From positions 1-5,631 of the forward strand of contig JAXMCI010000076.1 of NCBI GenBank assembly GCA_046349435.1: DNA of 5,631 nt, in the 5' to 3' direction. Each line of letters begins with the position of its first letter. Positions within the stretch are counted from its first letter, which is position 1. Both the position numbers and the translations under genes were made by a program. The notes beneath the pieces are model-generated. The model was not told where the DNA came from, made no database searches, and worked only from the letters and a program-made list of their open reading frames with translations. This DNA is from JAXMCI01 sp046349435 (lineage in GTDB: Bacteria; Pseudomonadota; Alphaproteobacteria; Dongiales; Dongiaceae). This document shows positions 1 to 5,068 of this stretch, one piece after another.

Positions 1-933
1 GGCGGCGCCGCCGTCGGCGAGCGCCGCCTCGAGCCGCCGCCCGGCGGCCGCCCGGTCCGGCGCCAGCCCGCCCAGCAGCAGCATCTCGGCGCCGAGCGCC
101 AGCACCACGCCATGCAGCCGCGGCTCGCGCCGCGCGCCCGTCAGGTAGTCGACCGTCTCGCGGATCTCGAGCGCGTTGCCGACGGTCAGGCCCAGCACCT
201 GGTTCATGTCGGTGAGCAGCGCGGTGGTGGGCAGGCCGGCGCCGGTCGCCACCGCGACGATGCTCTCGGCGAGCGCACGCGCCATCGGCTCGGCGGCGGC
301 GAAGGCGCCGCTGCCGAACTTGACGTCCATCACCAGCCCATCGAGCCCCGCGGCGAGCTTCTTCGACAGGATCGAGGCGGTGATCAGCGGGATCGACTCG
401 ACCGTGGCGGTGACGTCGCGCAGGGCGTAGAGCCGGCGGTCGGCCGGCGCCAGCTCGGCAGTCTGGCCGATGACGGCGCAGCCGGCCTCGGCGACCACCG
501 CCTTGAAGCGGGCGAGGCCGGGGGTGGCGTCGTAGCCCGGGATGCTCTCCAGCTTGTCGAGCGTGCCGCCGGTATGGCCGAGGCTGCGGCCCGAGATCAT
601 CGGCACGGCGGCGCCGCAGGCGGCGACCAGCGGTGCCAGCATCAGGCTGACCTTGTCGCCGACGCCGCCGGTGGAATGCTTGTCGAGGCGCGGTCCGGGC
701 AGCTTCGTGCCCGACCAGTCGATCACCGTGCCGGAGCGGGTCATCGCCCGGGTCAGCGCGACGCATTCGTCGCGCGTCATGCCCTTGTGGAACACCGCCA
801 TGGCGAAGGCGGCGATCTGCGCGTCGCCGATGCTGCCGTCGGTCAGGCCGCGCACCAGGAACTCGATCTCGGCCTCGGCGAGCGCCAGGCCGTCGCGCTT
901 GCGGCGGATGATCTCCTGCGGGAAGAGGCTCAC
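1..933 (-). CDS. deoA: Thymidine phosphorylase, 3' end cut by window edge
   Basis: Cytoplasmic pyrimidine-nucleoside phosphorylase: thymidine + phosphate gives thymine + 2-deoxyribose-1-phosphate. The 311 visible residues match the first ~70% of the ~440-residue family; the last third lies off the left edge. Visible motifs are the N-terminus FPQEIIRRKRDG (4-15), the phosphate-binding KHSTGGVGDK (85-94), the block SGRSLGHTGGTLDKLESIPG (114-133), LRDVTATVESIPLITASILS (171-190) followed by KK, and GLDGLVMDVKFGSGAF. H86, R172, S187 and K191 correspond, offset by one, to E. coli DeoA H85, R171, S186 and K190. I chose the GTG at 933-931 because it overlaps the upstream PNP stop as GTGA, has GAGGG (944-940) six bases before it, and gives an N-terminus that aligns with E. 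coli DeoA. It is translated from the PNP transcript and is probably translationally coupled to it. No frameshift or stop is seen in the visible part. Confidence 0.96.
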   Translation of the reverse strand, partial: MSLFPQEIIRRKRDGLALAEAEIEFLVRGLTDGSIGDAQIAAFAMAVFHKGMTRDECVALTRAMTRSGTVIDWSGTKLPGPRLDKHSTGGVGDKVSLMLAPLVAACGAAVPMISGRSLGHTGGTLDKLESIPGYDATPGLARFKAVVAEAGCAVIGQTAELAPADRRLYALRDVTATVESIPLITASILSKKLAAGLDGLVMDVKFGSGAFAAAEPMARALAESIVAVATGAGLPTTALLTDMNQVLGLTVGNALEIRETVDYLTGARREPRLHGVVLALGAEMLLLGGLAPDRAAAGRRLEAALADGGAA

Positions 934-1781
934 GCCTGGCCCTCGCCGGCGGCGAGACGCTCGAGGAAGCGGGTGATCAGGCCGCGCATCGCGCCGGCGG
1001 CGCGGCTCGCCGCCTCCAGCGTCTGGGCGTGGCTCAGCTCGGCCGTGCCGAGGCCGGCCGCCTCGTTGGTCAGCACCGAGATCGCCGCCACCCGCATGCC
1101 GCAATGCCGCGCCAGGATGACCTCCGGCACCGTCGACATCCCGACCGCGTCGGCGCCGAGCCGGCCGAGCGCCCGCACCTCGGCCGGTGTCTCGAAGCTG
1201 GGGCCGAGGCAGGCGGCGTAGACGCCACGGTGAAGGATCACCCCGGCATCGGCGGCGGCGGCGGCGAGCAGCAGCTGCAGCGCCGGGTCGTAGGCCCGCT
1301 CCATAGCCGGGAAGCGCGGGCCGAAATCGTCGTCGTTCGGGCCGACCAGCGGGTTGGTCGGCAGCAGGTTGATGTGGTCGGTCAGCATCATCAGGCTGCC
1401 CGGCCCGGCGCCGGGAATCAGCGATCCCGCGGCGTTGGTGGCGAGCAGGATCTCGCAGCCGGCCAGCTTCAGGGTGCGTACCAGGATGCGGATCGGGGTC
1501 GGGTCGCCGCCCTCGTAGAGATGCTGCCGGCCCTGCAGGCAGGCGATCGGGAGGCCGCCGAGCCGGCCCAGCACCAGCCGTCCGACATGGCCCTCGACGC
1601 TCGGCCGGGGAAAGCCGGGCAGCTCCTCGTAGCCGATCGCCTCGACCGTCTCGACGGCCTCGGCGAGCTCGCCCAGGCCGGAGCCCAGGATCAGCCCGAG
1701 GCGCGGGCGGAACCCCGGCGCGCGCTCGGCGATGATGGCGGCCGGCAGCTGCGGCGAGAGCGGGTGGTGGGCAAGCGACAT
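930..1781 (-). CDS. punA: Purine nucleoside phosphorylase, trimeric (PNP/MTAP) class
   Basis: Cytoplasmic enzyme splitting (deoxy)inosine and (deoxy)guanosine with phosphate into base and (deoxy)ribose-1-phosphate. At 283 residues it has the normal length of the homotrimeric class. Phosphate-site motifs are GSGLG (33-37), VEGHVG with H65, GRQHLYEGG (84-92) and TNAAGS (115-120). The purine/ribose site shows GPSFETPAE (193-200, E197), GMSTVPE (M215, S216) and LTNEAAG (N239). E197 and N239 match human PNP E201 and N243, which favours 6-oxopurines and argues against methylthioadenosine phosphorylase. The start at 1781 gives a standard N-terminus, but no clear Shine-Dalgarno sequence precedes it (GGTGCCCG before ATG), so the exact start is less certain than the identity. 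It is the first gene of a pair with deoA, which overlaps its stop by four bases. The symbol follows common usage for this class; deoD or xapA could also be applied. Confidence 0.95.
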   Translation of the reverse strand: MSLAHHPLSPQLPAAIIAERAPGFRPRLGLILGSGLGELAEAVETVEAIGYEELPGFPRPSVEGHVGRLVLGRLGGLPIACLQGRQHLYEGGDPTPIRILVRTLKLAGCEILLATNAAGSLIPGAGPGSLMMLTDHINLLPTNPLVGPNDDDFGPRFPAMERAYDPALQLLLAAAAADAGVILHRGVYAACLGPSFETPAEVRALGRLGADAVGMSTVPEVILARHCGMRVAAISVLTNEAAGLGTAELSHAQTLEAASRAAGAMRGLITRFLERLAAGEGQA

Positions 1782-1810
1782 CGGGCACCGGCGGGTAAGT
1801 AGCCGCAGAC

Positions 1811-1839
1811 GGCGTAGCCCATCCCGGCCACTGGCTCAA
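1811..1839 (-). promoter_or_regulatory. Weak candidate promoter for the PNP-deoA pair
   Basis: On the minus strand, TTGAGC (1839-1834) is followed after exactly 17 bases by TACGCC (1816-1811), about 30 bases before the PNP start. The -35-like box matches the sigma-70 consensus at 4 of 6 positions and the -10-like box at only about 2 of 6. A six-base direct repeat GGCTAC on the minus strand (1819-1814 and 1804-1799) overlaps it and may be chance. The placement, after the hairpin and before PNP, is sensible, but the match is poor. Confidence 0.2.
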
Positions 1840-1865
1840 CCCTGTCCTGGTGCTCGCCAGATGCG

Positions 1866-1896
1866 ATCGCTCCGCCGGCCGGGCCGGCGGAGCGAT
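1866..1896 (-). terminator. Long GC-rich hairpin after the GH26-like gene, possible terminator
   Basis: The arms 1866-1880 (ATCGCTCCGCCGGCC) and 1882-1896 are perfect reverse complements, 15 bp each, around a single central base, so the folded form would have a 3-5 base loop. It begins nine bases after the GH26-like stop codon and is the strongest hairpin noticed in the window. No T-run follows it in either direction; reading the minus strand it continues into GCATCTGGCG. Intrinsic termination is therefore plausible but not canonical. It could instead block 3'-to-5' RNA decay, or be a dispersed palindromic repeat. The smaller imperfect dyad CTGG/CCAG lies just beyond it, near 1847-1860. Confidence 0.55.
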
Positions 1897-1905
1897 GCGG
1901 GCTGA

Positions 1906-3081
1906 CTAACCGTTCTTGCGGCGGCGCCCGCCGGGCTGGGTGGTCGGCGTCGGCGCGGTGGTCGGCGTCGTCACCGTCGTGGTCGGCGTCGTCGAGGCGC
2001 CCGGTGTCGTGCTCGGCGCCGGGGGGGTGGTGGGGGTGGTGGTGGTGGTGGTCGTCGTCGTCGTGGTCGACGAGGTCGTCGTGTTGCCGGGGCCGAACAG
2101 CTGCTGGAACATGGCGCCGGCGTTCGGCTTGCTGTTGTTCGACAGCTGGCCGTTATAGTCCGAGGCCGGATAGTCCCAATAGTTGTGGTAGAGCACGTTG
2201 GCGCCGACGATCCAGCTGTACATCTGCTGGATGAAGTAGGGATCGTCGCCGCCGCCATGGCCGTCCGGCCGGATGCCGGTGCCCCATTCCGGGAAGCTCA
2301 TCGGCTTGTTGTGGGCCACGGCGAACCGCTTGTGCCAGGCGAGGCCGTGGTCCTGGTTCATCAAGTTGGCCCAGCGGGTCTCCGGCGTCACCGTCTTGTA
2401 GTCGGTGCCCCAGTACTCGTTGTAGGTGTCCATCCCGATGACGTCGACGTAGTCGTCGCCGGGATAGGCCTTCTCGGCGGGGAAGCCGAGATAGCCCAGC
2501 GCCGGGTTCCAGTCGAACTTGAAGGCAGCGCCGGGCCGCGCCCGCATCGTCGTGACGATCTGCTGGAAGTACTGCGCGTAGCAGCTGGTGCACTTGCCGG
2601 CGTACCAGGGATACCAGCCGCCGTTGAACTCCCAGCCGATGCGCAGGATGGCGTCGGCATGGCCGTTGCGGATCAGCGCATCGGCAATCTGCCCGAAGGT
2701 GGCGTTGTACTGGCCGGTGGCGCCCTTCGCCAGCGTGCTGACCCCGTCATTGGGCAGCATCGGGATGGCGAAGGTCATCTTCCAGGTCTTGCCGTTGGCC
2801 GGGCTCCAGGCCTTGGCCGACCAGATCGCGGTGCTGAGCAGGTCGGTCCAGGTGTACATCGAGAAGAAGTCGAGCGCCCTGGGGACCTTGCGGCCGACCC
2901 AGCTCTCGAACTTCGGCACGCCCGAGGCGCCGGTCGGGCCGGCGCCCTTGTAGACGCCGAGGTCGGCCGCCTGGGCCGACGGCGCGGCTGCCAGGCCGCC
3001 GCTGGCGAGGGCGGCGGCCAGCGCCGCCCCCAGGAACCCCCGTATCAATCCGCGCATCCTGCGCTTGGTCGAGATGGTCAT
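1906..3081 (-). CDS. Exported GH26-type glycoside hydrolase (beta-mannanase-like) with Thr/Pro-rich tail
   Basis: Probable secreted endo-acting glycosidase of the GH26/clan GH-A TIM-barrel kind. Residues 1-38 form a signal peptide: basic KRRMR, an Ala/Leu/Gly-rich core, and AQA before AD. The catalytic domain is about 42-330. RIGWEFNGGWYPW (147-159) places the likely acid/base at E151, and MSFPEWGTG (261-269) the nucleophile at E265. Their 114-residue spacing suits GH26. YVDVIGMDTYNEYWG (211-225) is another barrel-strand block. The residue before E151 is Trp, where classical mannanases have His, so the substrate is uncertain (mannan, another beta-glucan, or an exopolysaccharide). C164 and C167 form a CTSC pair. 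Residues 333-384 are almost all Thr, Pro, Ser and Ala, resembling an O-glycosylated linker, but no binding module follows: the protein ends GGRRRKNG. Start: GGGGG (3091-3087) lies five bases before the ATG; M9 is an alternative. It is divergent from the SGNH esterase gene. Confidence 0.8.
   Translation of the reverse strand: MTISTKRRMRGLIRGFLGAALAAALASGGLAAAPSAQAADLGVYKGAGPTGASGVPKFESWVGRKVPRALDFFSMYTWTDLLSTAIWSAKAWSPANGKTWKMTFAIPMLPNDGVSTLAKGATGQYNATFGQIADALIRNGHADAILRIGWEFNGGWYPWYAGKCTSCYAQYFQQIVTTMRARPGAAFKFDWNPALGYLGFPAEKAYPGDDYVDVIGMDTYNEYWGTDYKTVTPETRWANLMNQDHGLAWHKRFAVAHNKPMSFPEWGTGIRPDGHGGGDDPYFIQQMYSWIVGANVLYHNYWDYPASDYNGQLSNNSKPNAGAMFQQLFGPGNTTTSSTTTTTTTTTTTPTTPPAPSTTPGASTTPTTTVTTPTTAPTPTTQPGGRRRKNG
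2021..2082. repeat. Low-complexity homopolymer and trinucleotide tract encoding poly-Thr
   Basis: Inside the GH26-like gene, the coding (minus) strand has four ACG codons (2064-2053), six ACC codons (2052-2035), then a run of five C (2036-2032) and a run of seven C (2027-2021). They encode most of the Thr run at residues 334-349, interrupted by S337 and S338, and the first prolines after it. Gain or loss of a triplet would change the tail length in frame. Slippage in the seven-C run would shift the frame and replace the Thr/Pro tail by an Arg/Pro-rich one. In this copy the frame stays open through the whole tract. Confidence 0.85.
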
Positions 3082-3246
3082 CGTAACCCCCGTTCTGCGT
3101 GTCTTCGCTGCGCCGCGTCCGGCCCTTCCCCCGGGATCCGGGCGCGGCGGCCTTGGCGATCTTCCGGCGCCGGAGCGGCCGGAACTGCCGCCGACGATGG
3201 CGGCCAGACCTTAACGAGTGCCGAAAATCTCCTTCTGTTGCAGGCA

Positions 3247-3266
3247 CATAAGTATTCATACCTATG
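3247..3266. promoter_or_regulatory. 20-bp near-perfect dyad, candidate operator
   Basis: The sequence reads CATA-A-GTAT-TC-ATAC-C-TATG. The outer arms CATA/TATG and inner arms GTAT/ATAC are perfect reverse complements; only the fifth position on each side (A against C) fails to pair, around a two-base centre. Size and symmetry fit a dimeric helix-turn-helix repressor or activator site. It sits about mid-way between the divergent starts (166 bases from the GH26-like ATG, 128 from the SGNH ATG), so one bound dimer could affect both genes. The cognate regulator is not in the window and no known box is matched with confidence. Confidence 0.45.
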
Positions 3267-3342
3267 TTCCTGGATGTCGGCTGCATACCATGCGATGGCC
3301 AAGGCCAAGCTGTGGCAAAGCCGGGGTGTCGCGCGGGCTTGA

Positions 3343-3360
3343 GCCGGTGCGCGGACCGGC
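3343..3360 (+). other. Small hairpin upstream of the SGNH gene
   Basis: GCCGGT (3343-3348) and ACCGGC (3355-3360) form a perfect six-base-pair stem with the six-base loop GCGCGG. It ends 33 bases before the SGNH start, so it would lie in the 5' leader of that transcript. It leaves the ribosome binding site GGTGGAG (3382-3388) free. Six pairs in DNA this rich in G+C can arise by chance, and no function is claimed. Confidence 0.25.
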
Positions 3361-3393
3361 GTAAGCCTGACGCCGGCAACCGGTGGAGCGGCG

Positions 3394-4128
3394 ATGGCGG
3401 CGTGGGCGAGGATGGCGGCGGGGGCATGGATCGCGCTCGCCCTGTCCGCCGCGCCGGCGGCCGCGGCGGAGGCGTGGCGCTGCACCGGCCCGGCGGCGGC
3501 CGGACCGACGACGACGCCCAGCCCGCGCCAGGAGAGCGCCTGGCGGCAGCGGCTGCTGGCCAAGAACCACATCCTCGGCGCCCGCCGCTTCGACCTCGCC
3601 TTCCTCGGCGACAGCATCACCGAGCGCTGGGACCCGGCGGCCTGGCGTCAGCTGGTCGGCGCGCGCTCGGCGATCAATCTCGGCTTCTCCGGCGACCGCA
3701 CCGAGAATCTGCTGTGGCGGCTGGAGAACGGCGAGCTCGACGGCCAGCCGCCGCGCGCCTTCGTGCTGCAGATCGGCACCAACAACATCGGCCGGCACCA
3801 CCCGCCCGAGGCGGTGGCCGACGGGGTCCGCGCCGTCCTCGAGCTGCTGCGCGCCCGGGTGCCGCAGGCGCCGGTGCTGCTGGTCGGCATCCTGCCCCGC
3901 GACGAGTCGCCCGACACGCCCTTCCGGCGTGCCATCTCGGCCACCAACCGGCTGCTGTCGCTCTGCGCCGACGGCGGCATGGTGCGCTTCGTCGACCTCG
4001 GCGCCACGCTGCTCGATGGCGACGGCCGGCTGCCGGCCGCCGTGGCGCCCGATCACCTGCATTTCAGCCGGCGCGGCTACGCCCTATTGTCGCGGGCGCT
4101 GGCGCCGGCCATGGCCGGCCTGCCCTGA
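3394..4128 (+). CDS. Exported SGNH/GDSL esterase, PAF-acetylhydrolase Ib-like
   Basis: Probable periplasmic or secreted serine ester hydrolase (deacetylase or lipase class). Residues 1-25 form a signal peptide: M-A-A-W-A-R, a hydrophobic AGAWIALALSAA core, and AAAAEA at the cleavage region. The SGNH blocks are all present and in order: FLGDSIT (70-76) with nucleophile S74, GFSGDRTENLLWRLENGE (97-114) with oxyanion G100, IGTNNIG (127-133) with N130, GILPRDESPD (165-174), and APDHLHFSRRGY (218-229) with D220 and H223. The run from the GDS block through GTNN and ILPR resembles the alpha subunits of eukaryotic PAF-acetylhydrolase Ib, a subgroup with many bacterial members whose substrates are mostly unknown. 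The 244-residue length is normal. GGTGGAG (3382-3388) sits five bases before the ATG; M7 is a less likely start. It is probably cotranscribed with the downstream hydratase gene. The divergent glycosidase suggests, by inference, an acylated glycan as substrate. Confidence 0.9.
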   Translation: MAAWARMAAGAWIALALSAAPAAAAEAWRCTGPAAAGPTTTPSPRQESAWRQRLLAKNHILGARRFDLAFLGDSITERWDPAAWRQLVGARSAINLGFSGDRTENLLWRLENGELDGQPPRAFVLQIGTNNIGRHHPPEAVADGVRAVLELLRARVPQAPVLLVGILPRDESPDTPFRRAISATNRLLSLCADGGMVRFVDLGATLLDGDGRLPAAVAPDHLHFSRRGYALLSRALAPAMAGLP

Positions 4129-4172
4129 GCGGGGCGACGTTGCAGCCGAACAGCGGAGAAGGGGGACAGCGG

Positions 4173-4961
4173 ATGGAACAAGAGGCGGTGCGCCGGGCGG
4201 CGGGGATCCTGTGGTCCGCCTGGCAGGACAAGCGGTTTCTCGACGGGCTGCCGCCCGACTGCCGGCCGCGCGACCTCGCCGAGGCCTATGAGGTTCAGGC
4301 GGCGATGGGCGAACTCATCGGCGGGCCGCAGCTCGGCTGGAAGATCGCCGCCACCAGCCGCGACGGGCAGCGCCATATCGGCGTCGACGAGCCGCTCGGC
4401 GCGCCGCTCTACCGCCGGATGGCCTACAAGGACGGCGACACCATGCCGCTCGGCCTCGGCCACATGAAGGCGGCCGAGGCGGAGTTCGCCTTCCGTCTCG
4501 GGCGCGACCTGCCCGGCGGCGCGGCGCCCTACGGCGTCGACGCGGTGATGGCGGCGGTCGACGCGCTGTTCCTCGCGATCGAGGTGCCGGACTCGCGCTA
4601 CGCCGACTTCGCCGCGGCCGGCGCGCCGCAGCTGGTCGCCGACCAGGCCTGCGCCTGCTTCTTCGTGCTCGGGCCGGAGGCCGCCCCCGGATGGCGGCAG
4701 GCCGACCTCGCCGCCCACCCGGTGAAGGCGCTGCGCAACGGCGCGGTGGTGGCCGAGGGCAGTGGCGCCAACGTGCTGGGCGATCCCCGGCTGGCGCTGA
4801 CCTGGCTGGCCAACGACCGGGTGAAGCGCGGCCGGCCGCTGCGGGCCGGCGAGGTCGTCACCACCGGCACCTGCGTCAAGCCGGTGACGATCGCCCCGGG
4901 CGACGCGCTGGTCGCCGATTTCGGCAGCCTCGGGCGGGTCTCGGTGACCTTCGCCCGCTGA
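4173..4961 (+). CDS. 2-keto-4-pentenoate hydratase-like protein (FAH superfamily)
   Basis: Cytoplasmic metal-dependent enzyme of the MhpD/2-oxopent-4-enoate hydratase branch, in which water is added to 2-hydroxy-dienoates from aromatic meta-cleavage; related members are 4-oxalocrotonate decarboxylases. At 262 residues it has normal length. GWKIAAT (55-61) carries the conserved K57. The divalent-metal ligands are E102 and E104 in AEAEFAFRLG and E137 in LAIEVPDSRY. The C-terminal half shows the usual GSGANVLGDPRLALTWLAND (196-215) and TTGTCVKPVTIAPGD (230-244) blocks. Start: GGGGGA (4161-4166) six bases before the ATG. The frame is open far upstream, but that part overlaps the SGNH gene and is a shadow. 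It lies 44 bases after the SGNH stop with no clear terminator between, so cotranscription is likely. No other aromatic-degradation gene is near, so the true substrate is unknown; hydratase and decarboxylase cannot be told apart from sequence alone. Confidence 0.88.
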   Translation: MEQEAVRRAAGILWSAWQDKRFLDGLPPDCRPRDLAEAYEVQAAMGELIGGPQLGWKIAATSRDGQRHIGVDEPLGAPLYRRMAYKDGDTMPLGLGHMKAAEAEFAFRLGRDLPGGAAPYGVDAVMAAVDALFLAIEVPDSRYADFAAAGAPQLVADQACACFFVLGPEAAPGWRQADLAAHPVKALRNGAVVAEGSGANVLGDPRLALTWLANDRVKRGRPLRAGEVVTTGTCVKPVTIAPGDALVADFGSLGRVSVTFAR

Positions 4962-4990
4962 CGTAAGGCTGGCGTCATCAGGATGGGCTA

Positions 4991-5010
4991 GGCGGGCGGC
5001 CCCGCCCGCC
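4991..5010 (+). terminator. GC-rich hairpin after the hydratase gene, possible terminator
   Basis: GGCGGGCGG (4991-4999) and CCGCCCGCC (5002-5010) are perfect nine-base arms separated by CC, so a folded hairpin would open the innermost pairs. It starts 30 bases after the hydratase stop. Only two T residues follow (CCTTG), so it lacks the U-tract of a canonical intrinsic terminator. Its right arm overlaps the first copy of the 13-bp tandem repeat. Confidence 0.4.
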
Positions 5011-5054
5011 GACCTTGCCCGCCGACCCTGCCCGCCGACCCTGCCGCCGACCCT
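5004..5054 (+). repeat. 13-bp tandem repeat, four copies, just upstream of uppP
   Basis: The unit GCCCGCCGACCCT occurs at 5004-5016 (ending TT rather than CT), 5017-5029 and 5030-5042 (both exact), and 5043-5054 (one C missing). A decayed partial copy, GCCGA, follows at 5055-5059 and runs into the ribosome binding site. The array lies outside coding sequence and ends 14 bases before the uppP ATG. It would form a C-rich 5' leader and is expected to vary in copy number by slippage. Confidence 0.85.
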
Positions 5055-5068
5055 GCCGAGGAGCCTCC

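Larger units (their letters stand above)
3082..3393. promoter_or_regulatory. Divergent intergenic control region between the GH26-like and SGNH genes
   Basis: These 312 bases separate two divergently transcribed genes for exported enzymes, so promoters for both should lie here. The part nearest the GH26-like gene (3100-3200) is GC-rich and holds short dyads: CCCGG-GAT-CCGGG at 3130-3142 and the 12-bp palindrome TCCGGCGCCGGA at 3163-3174. The middle, about 3211-3270, is roughly 58% A+T, strikingly low in G+C for this window, and contains the 20-bp dyad listed separately. The six-base direct repeat CATACC occurs at 3257-3262 and 3284-3289. No convincing sigma-70 -35/-10 pair was found on either strand. 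TTGCAG (3238-3243) with TATGTT (3263-3268) is the nearest on the plus strand, but its 19-base spacer is long. No open frame here looks like a gene. Confidence 0.6.

Noticed and set aside
112..1221. Long plus-strand open frames opposite deoA and PNP
   Set aside because: They are antisense shadows typical of high-GC coding DNA. Their products are rich in Arg, Gly, Ala and His and show no domain, while the minus strand reads as clear DeoA and PNP.
1971..2085. Frameshift or lost carbohydrate-binding module after the poly-Thr tract
   Set aside because: The frame stays Thr/Pro-rich on both sides of the C-runs, so no shift has occurred. The alternative frames give only Arg/Pro-rich sequence, and the 124-base gap downstream cannot hold a module.
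3163..3174. 12-bp palindrome TCCGGCGCCGGA and the nearby CCCGG/CCGGG dyad as a possible riboswitch or leader structure for the GH26-like gene
   Set aside because: They are short, self-complementary GC sequences common by chance at this composition; no conserved riboswitch core was recognised.
3270..3300. General-stress (EcfG-type) promoter suggested by GGAAC on the minus strand near 3269-3273, and by GGAAC at 3181-3185 on the plus strand
   Set aside because: The required CGTT element 16-17 bases downstream is absent in both cases.
4104..4119. 16-bp perfect palindrome GCCGGCCATGGCCGGC at the end of the SGNH gene
   Set aside because: It lies inside codons for Ala-Pro-Ala-Met-Ala-Gly and is readily explained by GC-rich codon choice. 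No T-run follows and it is followed by a closely spaced gene.
3264..4172. In-frame upstream extension of the hydratase reading frame, about 300 extra residues
   Set aside because: It overlaps the whole SGNH gene in another frame and translates to Arg/Pro/Gly-rich low-complexity sequence. The SGNH frame shows all catalytic blocks, and the ATG at 4173 has a good ribosome binding site.
5004..5054. Tandem repeats as a CRISPR array
   Set aside because: The 13-bp units are directly adjacent with no spacers and too short.
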